DNA of 64,000 bases from Cyanobium sp. PCC 7001 (GCF_000155635.1 NZ_DS990556.1:2676607-2740606); one strand, 5' to 3'; counted from the stretch's first letter, positions 54,078 through 63,619 are shown. Translations and numbers: made by a program. The notes: generated from the sequence alone by a model not told the origin.

Positions 54078-55004
54078 TTAGTCCTCGTCGCCAAAGTAGT
54101 CGGCATCGATCTTGCAGATCTTGATCACTTCCTTGGTCTGTATCCCCACGCCATGCTGGATCATCAGATCCGCGAGCTGTTCCCCGTCGATCAGGATGAG
54201 TCGCGGATCTGGGATGTTCCTGGCGAATTGCATGGCCGTGGCTGTGAAGCGGCTGGTGGTCACGAACACGCCCTTGCGGCAGCCGCTGGAGGTCATGGCG
54301 CCGACGAAAGCCTGGACCTTCTCGCTGGAGACTGAATGCTCTGAATAGCGTTTCGCCTGCATGTAGACCTGGTCGAGGCCCAGGTGATCTTCGTTGATCC
54401 TTCCATCGATGCCTCCGTCGGGGCCTCGCCCCACGCCCTGCATGGCTTGTCTGGAGCCGCCGCCATAGCCCATGGCTGCCATGAGATCGAGGACGAGGCC
54501 TTCAAAGCCATGGGGGTCCATCTTCTTCATCTGCTCGAGCAGGTCGGCAACCAGCTGCTCCTTGATGAGCTTGACGCCGGCGTCAATCAGGTCTTCCGGG
54601 GTGCTGTCTTCTGCGTTGACGGCAATGCTGGATTGCAATGCCGATTCCTGCTTGGCTTGCTTCTGTGCATGGTGGTCTTGCCACTCTTTGAATCCTTTGA
54701 GATCGGACACCTTGATGGGCCGATTCAGGGACAGCAGTGCTGAAGCATTCGGCCCCAGGGCAAAGTATCCGCGCTTTGGCCCAGTCAGCGCCCCGGCAAC
54801 ACGGAGATAGGACGACGCCCAGCCGATTCTTCCGCGAACAAGGCTCTTGCCGTTGCTTTCTTGCGTGATCGCAAGTTGCTCTTTGGTAATCCCTGTCTTC
54901 TCGACAACAGCGTCGATGGCGGCTCGACGTGGAAGCTCGCCATGCTCATGGAGAACCTCCAGCAGCGGTCTCAAGAACTGATGGAACTTGGGAATGTCGG
55001 TCAT
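54078..55004 (-). CDS. mrr: Mrr-type restriction endonuclease
   Basis: 308 residues. An N-terminal winged-helix Mrr_N domain (FLRPLLEVLHEHGELPRRAAID, then GRIGWASSYLRVAGALTGPKRG in outline) precedes the catalytic PD-(D/E)xK domain: MDPHGFEGLVLDLMAAMGYGG, then GPDGGIDGRI and VYMQAKRY, giving the Asp and Gln-x-Lys active site. The C-terminal FVTTSRFTATAMQFA is typical. Mrr enzymes cut modified DNA. It overlaps the hsdS stop by 4 bp (ATGA), so it is translated as part of the type I operon. Confidence 0.88.
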   Translation of the reverse strand: MTDIPKFHQFLRPLLEVLHEHGELPRRAAIDAVVEKTGITKEQLAITQESNGKSLVRGRIGWASSYLRVAGALTGPKRGYFALGPNASALLSLNRPIKVSDLKGFKEWQDHHAQKQAKQESALQSSIAVNAEDSTPEDLIDAGVKLIKEQLVADLLEQMKKMDPHGFEGLVLDLMAAMGYGGGSRQAMQGVGRGPDGGIDGRINEDHLGLDQVYMQAKRYSEHSVSSEKVQAFVGAMTSSGCRKGVFVTTSRFTATAMQFARNIPDPRLILIDGEQLADLMIQHGVGIQTKEVIKICKIDADYFGDED

Positions 55005-56644
55005 TTCCCTGTCGCCTGGTACCGCATGGATGAAGCAGTGTCGGAGCGGGAGGTGGTCGCTTCCAGCATCACCCGCTCGCCATCGGCAGCCCGCCGGATC
55101 GCTCCTGCGTCCTGTTCTCGGATGAGCTGGACACGGAACTGATCGGGATCCAGCTCTGAGGCGGCCAGCAGGGCCCGTTCACTGAGGGCACCGCATTCAC
55201 GCAGCAGGCCGCTCAGCAGATCGGGGGGCACAGGGGCGGCGGCCAGAGGGAGCTGATTCGGGTTGGCTGCAGCCTTGCACCGGCCGCGCCGCGAGGCTTT
55301 GCCCGCCGCGGCCTCCGCCTGCCGGGCTGCCCGGATCCGCTCCAGCAGCACACTGGCCGGTTCGTCGTTGGGGTCCTGGGGCACCAGCGCGCCGCGGAAG
55401 GCCTTGGCCAGGAGCGCTGGCGTGAGGCGATCGACGAGCTTGCGGGCGGCGCTTAGGCGGGATTCCAGTTGGTCGGCGAGTGTGAATAGGGCCTGAACTT
55501 GATGCACAATTTCAATTTGTTCTTCAATGGATGGCAAGGGAAAGAATATGTTTTTCAGGTCTGTGCCTGAGATGCCTTTTTGCCCGGCCGATGATTTAAC
55601 TAAGCCTTCTATGTGATCGCGAATCTCGACAGAGGAAAATGAGATTTCTACATAAGCAGGCAGTGCTCTGCTGGTGTCGCAGCGCACCCTGATCAACTTG
55701 TCTGGGTAAACATAAACGTCTGGGATACTGGTTGCATTCGCGCAGGCTCCAACAAACTCTAGTGTGCCATTGTATCTGGTGAAAATCAGATCTCCTGCTT
55801 CTAGCCTGAAAGCCGCGAGATCTTTGTCGCTTAGTTCGAGGTATCTGTGATCTGTCCAGTCAATGGTGCCAGGTCTTACGGCCCCGATCCTTAGTATTTT
55901 CACGCCTGGTGGATTAAGCGATGGCTTTGGAGACAGTCCATTCCGCATCTCATGTATGACTTCACCTAGGGGGATCTTTCTTGGCAGGCTCTCTATCCCC
56001 CTCGCCTCCCTCCACTCCCGCGTCAACTCCCCCGAGGTCGCCGCCGCCAGCACCGCCTGGCGAAAGCGCTTGAGGATCGCCGCCACGCCATCGAGCCGCT
56101 GGCGGCAGGCATCGACAGCAGCGAGAGTGGTGTCGAGCTTGGCGGTGATGCGTAGTTGTTCAGTTGTTGGGGCTATGGCTAAACACATAGCACTCAAGGT
56201 CTTCAAGTAAATACCCTTCTGTGCCGTTCCCTTAGCGTTATCCAGCATGTATTGCTGAGCCTCAGGGGATTCAAGTGCGTAGGCCAGGAAGGCGCTTGCA
56301 ATGCCTGTTGCAGGCCTAAGCACGGCCACACTTCTCTGAAGGGTCAATGAAGCCGCCCCTTTGGGCACAACTGCTGTCCTGCCAATTGCCCCAACAATTG
56401 TAAGCAGGACATCTCCTGCGGCGATGCAAGTCCTCCTATTCTCTCTTTCAAAATCTTCTAAGCTGACAAGCCTGTAATCGGCCTCATAGGATATATTCCG
56501 TCTCTCAATATTTCTAGCACTGAGCATTGGCAAGCCGCTAGTGCTTGCTTTTGGTGGATTGTGTGATCCGTCGACAACTTTGCTACAGATCTCTGAGATT
56601 GCGCCGACTGCCCACCCAACCGGCAACTCCCGTTCCTCCATCAA
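55001..56644 (-). CDS. hsdS: Type I restriction-modification specificity subunit
   Basis: 547 residues with two target-recognition domains (about 1-150 and 215-370), each followed by a conserved helical spacer (KLDTTLAAVDACRQRLDGVAA and HQVQALFTLADQLESRLSAARK with a RQAVLAAA/PALLAKAF pattern after each). They set the two halves of the recognition site. The DNA coding the two target domains is clearly AT-richer than its surroundings, as expected for swapped modules. A C-terminal 110-residue extension (ASRRGRCKAAANPNQLPLAA onward) is duplicated as a relic at 53.8 kb. It overlaps hsdM by 4 bp. Confidence 0.93.
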   Translation of the reverse strand: MMEERELPVGWAVGAISEICSKVVDGSHNPPKASTSGLPMLSARNIERRNISYEADYRLVSLEDFERENRRTCIAAGDVLLTIVGAIGRTAVVPKGAASLTLQRSVAVLRPATGIASAFLAYALESPEAQQYMLDNAKGTAQKGIYLKTLSAMCLAIAPTTEQLRITAKLDTTLAAVDACRQRLDGVAAILKRFRQAVLAAATSGELTREWREARGIESLPRKIPLGEVIHEMRNGLSPKPSLNPPGVKILRIGAVRPGTIDWTDHRYLELSDKDLAAFRLEAGDLIFTRYNGTLEFVGACANATSIPDVYVYPDKLIRVRCDTSRALPAYVEISFSSVEIRDHIEGLVKSSAGQKGISGTDLKNIFFPLPSIEEQIEIVHQVQALFTLADQLESRLSAARKLVDRLTPALLAKAFRGALVPQDPNDEPASVLLERIRAARQAEAAAGKASRRGRCKAAANPNQLPLAAAPVPPDLLSGLLRECGALSERALLAASELDPDQFRVQLIREQDAGAIRRAADGERVMLEATTSRSDTASSMRYQATGK

Positions 56645-58104
56645 ACCAACTCCTCTACTTCTTCCCCCAGCTCCGCCAGGATCGCCCGCAGATCCTCCAG
56701 CGCCCCTTCCAGCTCCACCATCGCCTCCTGGGCCAGCACTGCAGGCTCCGGCAGATCGGCGCCATCTTCAGCGGAGTCGTCCTTCAGCCAGGCCAGATCG
56801 AGGCTGTCGCCCCTCTCGGCAATCTCCTCGCGGCAGAAGCACTGCCAGCGGCCCTCGGGCCCGGTTGCTGTGCGAGGGGCCAACCCGAGCGGATCAGAGC
56901 CGTAAGCCTCCTCGAACACCGCGAAATGCTCGCGGGTGAGGGGGGTGCGCTTGCCAAAGGCCGGCATGTTGGCCCGCAGGTCATACACCCACACCGCCTT
57001 GGTGTTGCCCTTCGCGCTCGTGCCGCGGGAGAAGAAGAGCACGTTGGTCTTCACGCCCTGGGCGTAGAAGATGCCGGTGGGCAGGCGCAGGATCGTGTGC
57101 AGGTTGCACTTGTCCATCAGATCCGCCCGGATCTGCTTGCCCACGTTGCCCTCGAACAGCACGTTGTCGGGCAGCACCACCGCCGCCCGGCCGCCGGGCA
57201 CCAGGGCCCGGTAGATGTGCTGCAGAAAGCAGAACTGCTTGTTACTGGTGGGGAAGGTGAAGTCGTTGCGGCCGGGCAGGCCGCCACCCTTCTTGGTGCC
57301 GAAGGGTGGATTGGTGAGGATCAGGCTCGCCTTCGGTAGGCCCTCGCCGTCGCTGCTCATCGTGTCGCCATAGCGGATGCCGCCTTCGCCGCTCACCGAA
57401 TCGAGGCCGTGCAGCATCAGGTTCATCAGCGCCAGGCGGTGCGTGTCCTGCACGTGCTCCATGCCGTAGAACGTGCGCTGGTAGAAGCGCTGCTGCTGCG
57501 CCTCATCCAGCTCGCTGATGTCCTGATGCTCGCGGATCCAGCGCTGGGCGGCGATCAGAAAGCCACCCGTGCCGGCCGCGGGATCCTGGATCACATCCCC
57601 CAGCTGGGGCTGCATCACGGCCACCATCGCATCGATCAAAGGCCTCGGCGTGAAGTACTGGCCGGCGCCGGACTTCTTCTCCTCGGCGTTCTTCTGCAGC
57701 AGGCCCTCGTACAGATCCCCCAGCCCTTCCTGGCGGGCGCTGTACCAATCGAGCTTGTCGATCTCCTCCACCAGCTTGTTGAGGGTCACCGGCTTGCGGA
57801 TGAAGGAGCTGGCGTTGGCGAAGATCTCCTGCACCAGCGCCGAGCTGCCGCTGCTCGAACTGCCCAGCTCCAGCAGCAGCAGCTTGTAGTGCTCCAGCTG
57901 CTTGAGGCCCTGCCGCGTCTCCAGCTCGTCCCAGCGCCACTCCTCCGGGATCCCGGCCTCCGTGCCGGTCTCCTTGGCCATCTTCAGGAACAGCAGGTAG
58001 GTGAGCTCACTCACGTACTGGTGGTACGTGACACCGTCGTCCTTGAGGACGTTGCAGAGGTTCCAGAGCTTGGCGACGATGTCGCCGGTGGTGTGGCCCG
58101 CCAT
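56641..58104 (-). CDS. hsdM: Type I restriction-modification methyltransferase subunit
   Basis: N6-adenine methyltransferase of 487 residues. An N-terminal helical domain (KLWNLCNVLKDDGVTYHQYV) is followed by the SAM site DPAAGTGGFLIAA and the catalytic NPPFGTKKGG. The C-terminal tail is a charged helix ending EEVEELV that likely packs on HsdS. Its ATG shares a base with the upstream small gene's stop (TGATG) and its stop overlaps hsdS. Confidence 0.95.
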   Translation of the reverse strand: MAGHTTGDIVAKLWNLCNVLKDDGVTYHQYVSELTYLLFLKMAKETGTEAGIPEEWRWDELETRQGLKQLEHYKLLLLELGSSSSGSSALVQEIFANASSFIRKPVTLNKLVEEIDKLDWYSARQEGLGDLYEGLLQKNAEEKKSGAGQYFTPRPLIDAMVAVMQPQLGDVIQDPAAGTGGFLIAAQRWIREHQDISELDEAQQQRFYQRTFYGMEHVQDTHRLALMNLMLHGLDSVSGEGGIRYGDTMSSDGEGLPKASLILTNPPFGTKKGGGLPGRNDFTFPTSNKQFCFLQHIYRALVPGGRAAVVLPDNVLFEGNVGKQIRADLMDKCNLHTILRLPTGIFYAQGVKTNVLFFSRGTSAKGNTKAVWVYDLRANMPAFGKRTPLTREHFAVFEEAYGSDPLGLAPRTATGPEGRWQCFCREEIAERGDSLDLAWLKDDSAEDGADLPEPAVLAQEAMVELEGALEDLRAILAELGEEVEELV

Positions 58105-58295
58105 CAGCAGCTCTCCACGTTGAGGGCCTCCACCTGGGAGAAGGCCCGATCAGGCGTCCCCAGTGCACAGCCTTCGCTGAGGGTGTGGCTGCGGACCTGG
58201 GCCGGCAGGCGCACCGGCTGGCTGCGGCCCTTGCGAAAACACTTGGCGCGCATCAGATCCAGCTGATCGCTCGTGAGCGTAGTGCGCTTGGCCAT
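58104..58295 (-). CDS. VapB/MazE-like small protein between hsdR and hsdM
   Basis: 63 residues from ATG 58295. Residues 15-35, MRAKCFRKGRSQPVRLPAQV, strongly resemble the AbrB-fold start of VapB antitoxins (typically A-K-x-F-x-N-G-R-S-Q-A-V-R-L-P). The remaining 28 residues (SHTLSEGCALGTPDRAFSQ and on) do not resemble the toxin-binding tail of VapB. No VapC toxin is adjacent. It could be a truncated antitoxin or a reused DNA-binding regulator of the restriction operon. Coupled to hsdM by TGATG and 2 bp after hsdR. Confidence 0.55.
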   Translation of the reverse strand: MAKRTTLTSDQLDLMRAKCFRKGRSQPVRLPAQVRSHTLSEGCALGTPDRAFSQVEALNVESC

Positions 58296-58297
58296 CC

Positions 58298-61200
58298 TCA
58301 GGCCGCCTCCCACACCGCTTCGTTGAAGCGCTGCAGCACCTGCTCCAGCTCGCCGCCGAACAGCTTGTTCAGCCGCGGCCAGCCGCCGCCCTCGCGGCGG
58401 AACAGCAGGGCGTCGTCATCGATCGCCTCCCGGTCCACGATCGTGATCGCCTTGGTCTGGTTGGCGATCCGTTGCAGCCACTGCCGCTGGGGTGCGGTCC
58501 AGTTCCGTGAGGCCAGGATCCGCTGCAGGGCGCGCTCCACCCGCTCTGCGTAGGGCACCAGCGGATCGCCCAGGGCGGCCTGGCGGATGTAGCCCATGAT
58601 CGAGGCGGCCATCTCCTGGTTGGTGGTGTGCCGCCATGCCGCGGCCAGGCTGGTTTCGCTGTAGCCCCGGGCATCGAGGGCCAGCTTCAGGGCGCGCAGA
58701 TCCTGGCGGCTGAGTTCCCAGGGGCGCTGCAGCACCGTGGTGAGGGCCGGCAGGTCGTTGCCGGCATCGCGGATGAAGGCGGTGAAGCCCTCCAGGTAGT
58801 CCTGCGGCCGCTGGCCCTCGCCGTAGGCCGGCTCCACGCCCAGCAGCTGATCCTCCTGGTCGGCCACGAACACCGGCTGGGGCGGCCCGCTCCAGCTCTG
58901 ATCCAGCAGCTCCCCCAGCCCCGGCAGCCGCCCGATCCACCCCGAGGCTTCGGTGATCGGCAGCGTGCGCAGCCGCTCCAGGAAGGCCTCGGGTTCCTCG
59001 CCCGTGAGCTCGCGGAAGTGGGCCTCGGCCTGCTCGGTGGCCCCGCTCAGCTTGCGGCGCAGCCTGGCGATCAGCTGATCGCGCACCAGCTCCCGCTCTC
59101 CTTCTCCGGGCGTTTCGATCAGCTCGCGCACCAGCTGGCTGAGGGGGATCTGGGGGTTCTGCACCACCGGCTTCATCGCGGTGTAGTCCTGCAGCGCCTC
59201 GTAGATGCCCACCGCATCGAAGATGCGGAAGAGGGTCTTGCCGATCTCCGGGCAGAGCCGGGTGGCCCGGCCGACCATCTGGTCGTAGAGGATGCGGCTG
59301 TTCATCCGCCGCAGGAACACGATCGTGCTGATCGCCGGCACATCCACGCCGGTGCTGAGCAGATCCACCGTGACGGCCACGTTGGGGCGCGCTTCGTTCT
59401 TGTAGCGGCGGATCAGCTGCTGAGGGCGGTCGCTGGCACCCGTGATCTTGGCTACCACGTCGTCGTCGATGTCGCCATAGCGCTCCTGCAGTGCCTGCTT
59501 GAGGAGATCCACCACCAGGTCGGCGTGGGCATCGCTGGCGCAGAAGATCAGGGTCTTGTGGGGGGAGAGCACATCGAGCTGATCCGCCAGGGCGCGGCAC
59601 ACCTCCCGGTTGAAGGGTTCGGTGAGCACCCGGCGGTTGAAGGCCTCCACCTCGAAATCGAGGGCATCGGGGGTGTGGAACAGGGCCATCTGGCCCGTCT
59701 GCGGATCCAGCACCGGCACCTGCTCCCCCGCCTGCCAGTGGATGCCGTCGCGGGAGAGTTCGGTGTGGATGCGCTGGGCGGGTTCGTGGTCCACCAGATA
59801 GCCGTCCACGACCGCCTCGCGGTAGCTGTAGACGAACACCGGCTCCCCGAAGATCTCCACGGTATGCAGGGCCGGGGTGGCGGTGAGGCCGATCTTCACC
59901 GCATCGAAGCGCTCCAGCACGCGGCGGTACTTGGACACGTAGTCGTTGAAGTCGCGGAAGCGCAGCTCCCGATCGCTCAGCTCCCGATCGAGCAGATAGC
60001 CCCGGTGGCATTCATCCACCACGATCAGGTCGTAGGTGTCCACTGTGGGCCTGGTGTCGTCGTCGCCCAGCAGCACCCGCTGCACCATCGCCTGCACGGT
60101 GGCGATGTGCACGCGGGTGTCGGATTCGGCCTCGCGCTCGCCCAGTTCCTTGATCCCGAAGATGTCGGCGAAGGTCTGCAGGCTCTCCATCCGCGTGTCT
60201 TTGAAGGCATCGGCGGCCTGGTTGCCCAGTTCGGAGCGATCCACCAGGAACAGCACCCGCCGGAAGCGGCCGGTTTTAAGCAGGCGGTAGATCAGGGCCA
60301 CGCAGGTCTTGGTCTTGCCGGTGCCGGTGGCCATGGCCACCAGCAGCTCCCGCTGTCCGGCGGCGATGGCCCCTTCCACGGCCTGGATGGCCCGCCGCTG
60401 GTACGGCCGCAGCCCGAAGCCGTAGGTGAAGGGCTCCCGTTGCAGCTGCGCATCGGCCTCGGCGGCGTTCTGGCGCGCCAGCTGGCTGAGTCCATCCGGG
60501 GAGTACCAGCCATCCAGGGGGCCGGCGAGGTTCTGGGCCCGGCGCAGATCGCGGAACCAGATGCCGCTGCCGGTGCGCAGCTGCGGCAGGAAGGGCCGGC
60601 CGTTGGTGGAGAAGGCGAAGGGCAAACGAAACTCACCCGTCGGCCCCCAGCCGCCGCTGCTGAGCTCGGCATCCCCGCTCGGCTGGAGGTCACGGCAGTA
60701 GCGCTCGGCCTGAGCCAGCACCCCGGCCACGTTCTTGTGGATGGCTTTGGCCTCCACCGCTGCCAGGGGCGTGAGCCCCGCGAACAGCACGTAGTCAGCG
60801 GGGCCGCTGCTGGTGGGCCATTCGGCAATGGCGAGGTTTCGGTTCTTCTGGGGCCGGGTGCCTTGGCTGTAGCGCAGCTGCTGGGTGTCGGCTTCCCATC
60901 CCACCGCGCGCAACTGTTCATCGATGAGCTGGCGGGTGGCGGCCTCATCGAGATGGATGGCCTGGGCCGCCTGCTGGGCCGCCTGCCGCAGCCCGGTCAT
61001 CACTGCCGGGGTCTGCTGGCTGGCGGCGTTCTGCAGCTCCTGCAGCCGCTCCGCCAGGGCCGCCTTGTCGGCCTCCACCTGCTCGGCCAGCTGCTCCCAC
61101 TGCTGCTGTTCCGCCAGCGCCGCCTGCAGCTGCTCCTCCATGGCCTTGAGCTGCTGGGCCTGGGCGGCGTCGTCGGCCTGAAACGCCGTCACGGCGGCCT

Positions 61201-61657
61201 GCAAAGCCGCTAGCTCCTGCCGCAGGGCCTCGCTTTCATCCAGCGGAGCCTGGGGCGGGCGGAATGGGCCGCTGCGGAACGCCGGATCCCCGAAAGTGCG
61301 GTGGAACCACAGCCCCAGCTGCCAGGCGATCTTGAGGTTGGAGAGGGCCATGGCATGGTCCCCGGCCAGGTCGTGGGCGGCGCGGTTGCCGCTGCGGCGC
61401 AGGTTGTGGAACAGATCCGCTACGTCCCGCTCGATCTGGCCGTCGAGCTGCAGGCGCCGGATCAGGGCCTGCTGGGTTTCCTCGAGGCCGCCGTAGACGC
61501 CAAAGCGGGAGGCCACTTCCTGGGCCAGCCGCTCCCCCAGCTGCCTGAGCTTGATCAGACAGGTGTTGGGATCCTCCGGGAAGTAGCGCTCGGCCAGCAC
61601 GCCCAGTCGGAACAGCTGTTCGTCGTAGGGGCGGAGGTGGAGGAAGTTGGTGCTCAT
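58298..61657 (-). CDS. hsdR: Type I restriction endonuclease/translocase subunit
   Basis: 1119 residues. The N-terminal 150 form a DUF4145-like domain (HNLRRSGNRAAHDLAGDHAMA), followed by a Gln/Ala-rich coiled coil (about 150-215). The nuclease core has PADYVLF and VEAKAIHKN (PD-ExK). The motor has ATGTGKTKTCVALIYRLLK (Walker A), VVDECHRGY (DEAD-like box), GLTATP and later VDLLSTGVDVPAISTIVFLR and GRATRLCPE. The C-terminal helical region binds the HsdM/HsdS core. First gene of the leftward hsdR-vapB-like-hsdM-hsdS-mrr set. Confidence 0.95.
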   Translation of the reverse strand: MSTNFLHLRPYDEQLFRLGVLAERYFPEDPNTCLIKLRQLGERLAQEVASRFGVYGGLEETQQALIRRLQLDGQIERDVADLFHNLRRSGNRAAHDLAGDHAMALSNLKIAWQLGLWFHRTFGDPAFRSGPFRPPQAPLDESEALRQELAALQAAVTAFQADDAAQAQQLKAMEEQLQAALAEQQQWEQLAEQVEADKAALAERLQELQNAASQQTPAVMTGLRQAAQQAAQAIHLDEAATRQLIDEQLRAVGWEADTQQLRYSQGTRPQKNRNLAIAEWPTSSGPADYVLFAGLTPLAAVEAKAIHKNVAGVLAQAERYCRDLQPSGDAELSSGGWGPTGEFRLPFAFSTNGRPFLPQLRTGSGIWFRDLRRAQNLAGPLDGWYSPDGLSQLARQNAAEADAQLQREPFTYGFGLRPYQRRAIQAVEGAIAAGQRELLVAMATGTGKTKTCVALIYRLLKTGRFRRVLFLVDRSELGNQAADAFKDTRMESLQTFADIFGIKELGEREAESDTRVHIATVQAMVQRVLLGDDDTRPTVDTYDLIVVDECHRGYLLDRELSDRELRFRDFNDYVSKYRRVLERFDAVKIGLTATPALHTVEIFGEPVFVYSYREAVVDGYLVDHEPAQRIHTELSRDGIHWQAGEQVPVLDPQTGQMALFHTPDALDFEVEAFNRRVLTEPFNREVCRALADQLDVLSPHKTLIFCASDAHADLVVDLLKQALQERYGDIDDDVVAKITGASDRPQQLIRRYKNEARPNVAVTVDLLSTGVDVPAISTIVFLRRMNSRILYDQMVGRATRLCPEIGKTLFRIFDAVGIYEALQDYTAMKPVVQNPQIPLSQLVRELIETPGEGERELVRDQLIARLRRKLSGATEQAEAHFRELTGEEPEAFLERLRTLPITEASGWIGRLPGLGELLDQSWSGPPQPVFVADQEDQLLGVEPAYGEGQRPQDYLEGFTAFIRDAGNDLPALTTVLQRPWELSRQDLRALKLALDARGYSETSLAAAWRHTTNQEMAASIMGYIRQAALGDPLVPYAERVERALQRILASRNWTAPQRQWLQRIANQTKAITIVDREAIDDDALLFRREGGGWPRLNKLFGGELEQVLQRFNEAVWEAA

Positions 61658-61924
61658 GGAATCAGAACACTCCCCCGGGCCTCTGCCTTGAGCTGGTAGG
61701 TGGGAGGGGATTGGTACCGTTTAAGACTGTTGACGGCCTGGTGCGATCCACCAACTGGCGAGAGAGACAGCACGGGCTGGATGCGGCGACTCAATCCCAG
61801 AGCCACGTTCAGGGCAGCTGCTTAGTCAGCACATGATCACCTGTCTGGTCAGCTGTCGCCAACTGCAGTCACCCCTACGAGCAAGTCCAGGTTCTGGCAA
61901 GGAGGGGCTGCCACCTGTTGGTGA

Positions 61925-62482
61925 TCAACCGTAGGTGGGTCGCGAGCTCTGCGCCGAGGCGCTGTGCAGACCCATCCGTTTCAGGCGTTGGCGCTCACCA
62001 AGGATGCGCAGAATGGGAGTCCTGTCCAGAATCTTGCCATCACTTCCCCGGCTGTCACTGACATAGACTTCCACACTTCTCTGGTCACCGAAGGGCTGGT
62101 AGTGCGCCAGGCTAAATGCGTTGAACAATGGGTAGTACAAGCCGTGGGCCAGGACAAAGTTGTCATCCATGGTGAGCAGCCAGAATGGAACCTCCTGCCA
62201 CCAATTCATTTCATGCTGAAAACGCAGTGTATCCGGCGGCAGGAAAAAGCCAGGATCATCTTGTTGGAAGAGGCTCAGTCCTGCAAAAGAGCTCTGTGTT
62301 TCGTCTGATACAGTCTCTTCGCTGGTATATGCTCCTCTCTCGTAAATCACCATCAGCTTTGGATGGCCATTTAGGAACTGCTGCCGGAGCCTCTCTGCGG
62401 GGTCGCCGAGCATCTGCGTGGCAACAGTGAAGAGGCGTTGCACTCCTTCCGGAAGGGATTCTTGTGTATTGGGCTGGGTCAT
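61925..62482 (-). CDS. Hypothetical soluble protein
   Basis: 185 residues. Mixed alpha/beta composition with an aromatic middle (FQHEMNWWQEVPFWLLTMDD, then FVLAHGLYYPLFNAFSLAHY) and a final basic stretch (RTPILRILGERQRLKRMG). No signal peptide or membrane span. ATG 62482 is chosen as the only plausible start. AT-richer than the backbone, like its neighbour on the other side. Not recognised. Confidence 0.6.
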   Translation of the reverse strand: MTQPNTQESLPEGVQRLFTVATQMLGDPAERLRQQFLNGHPKLMVIYERGAYTSEETVSDETQSSFAGLSLFQQDDPGFFLPPDTLRFQHEMNWWQEVPFWLLTMDDNFVLAHGLYYPLFNAFSLAHYQPFGDQRSVEVYVSDSRGSDGKILDRTPILRILGERQRLKRMGLHSASAQSSRPTYG

Positions 62483-62710
62483 GATTGCGACGAGGTAAGT
62501 GTGGAGCTGCTGTCAATCTGTGCGGCAGTGGTGCTGCCCCCCAGGCCACCGCATGCCTGGTCCTTCATGACAGTCTTGCTTGCAGGACATCGATCTATGC
62601 CTAGCTGTTGCAGGGCGGGGATTGAGGGCTTTCCCAGGTGGACTTTCCGCAACCTATCTTCTTGATTAAAAGAAGTGGAAATTTTGGCATGTGCTCTCTA
62701 AAGGCTTGCT

Positions 62711-63619
62711 ATGTCGTCTGTAGAAGCAGCCAGGCAGCCCAATTCTGTCCTGGAGATTCAGAGAATTTCCGGTATTCAGCGAGCCATGTCACATGAACTT
62801 GTTGCGTCCTCAGGCATGGACGCAGATCTGCAGAGGGCAATGGATAATGCAGTTCTGATGGCGGGGAAGATCACGTGTAAGCGCGATCATGGCTGGTACA
62901 CGGTGCTGACAATTCTCACTGATCACAGAATCGCTCGTGAGGTGGCGTACTGGGATGACAGTGCGATTGCCGCGAGCCTTGACCGGTACGGCGTCGGTGA
63001 TACGATCTTGTGCGAGGTTTATCCATACTTGAATCCTAAGTATCCTGACTGGAAGGTCTGGGACCTTCTCGAGTTTGACGAGCAAACATCTCGGCGTCTT
63101 GCGGAGCGTGTTTTCAGGGCTGATCAGTCGGCCCGATCTTTGCGTCAACAATTTGATGCATTGACAGGCGAGGTGACTCACATTCGTGAGCTCAGCAATG
63201 CGATTGGTCATGCCAAGCACATCGAGCAGCAGGCCAACGGTCTCATGGCAATAGCCGGCGCCTCGCTTCTGGTGGCTGGCTTGCCGTTGGCCTTGTCAAT
63301 TGGCGGAATGGCAGTTGCCCTGCCGGCCGCCGGTGTTCTTTGCCTTTGCGCTTCACGCCAGCAAACTCAATCTACTTCGGCCACAACGCTGAATCAGCGC
63401 ATGAGTGAGTTTACTGGACGTCGCAGTGAAATTCGAGTGCTGGCGAATAGGACGCTCAACGACCTGCAACAGATTGAGGGGTTGGTCAAGCGTGGCAAAC
63501 TACAACCGTGGAAACGGCCTACGAATGAGGACTATCGGATCTTTTTTCCGCCGGCGTTGGCCATGGTTGAAACAATCGCAAAGAATGAAAGGAGTCTGAG
63601 ATTGCCGTATCACAGCTAG
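62711..63619 (+). CDS. Hypothetical membrane protein with central hydrophobic hairpin
   Basis: 302 residues. An N-terminal soluble domain (HGWYTVLTILTDHRIAREVA, GVGDTILCEVYPYLNPKYPDW) is followed by a charged helix (about 130-180), a hydrophobic hairpin (ANGLMAIAGASLLVAGLPLA, LSIGGMAVALPAAGVLCLC) and a second helical region with RMSEFTGRRSEIRVLANRTL. The plan, soluble head, coiled coil, two spans and coiled coil, recalls membrane-associated effectors, but no family is recognised. Codon use is less GC-biased than in the backbone. ATG 62711 chosen. Confidence 0.6.
   Translation: MSSVEAARQPNSVLEIQRISGIQRAMSHELVASSGMDADLQRAMDNAVLMAGKITCKRDHGWYTVLTILTDHRIAREVAYWDDSAIAASLDRYGVGDTILCEVYPYLNPKYPDWKVWDLLEFDEQTSRRLAERVFRADQSARSLRQQFDALTGEVTHIRELSNAIGHAKHIEQQANGLMAIAGASLLVAGLPLALSIGGMAVALPAAGVLCLCASRQQTQSTSATTLNQRMSEFTGRRSEIRVLANRTLNDLQQIEGLVKRGKLQPWKRPTNEDYRIFFPPALAMVETIAKNERSLRLPYHS

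Noticed and set aside
58628-61213. Rightward 861-codon open frame opposite hsdR
   Set aside because: Antisense shadow of hsdR in GC-rich DNA; no domain, and His/Gln/Gly-rich composition typical of such shadows.
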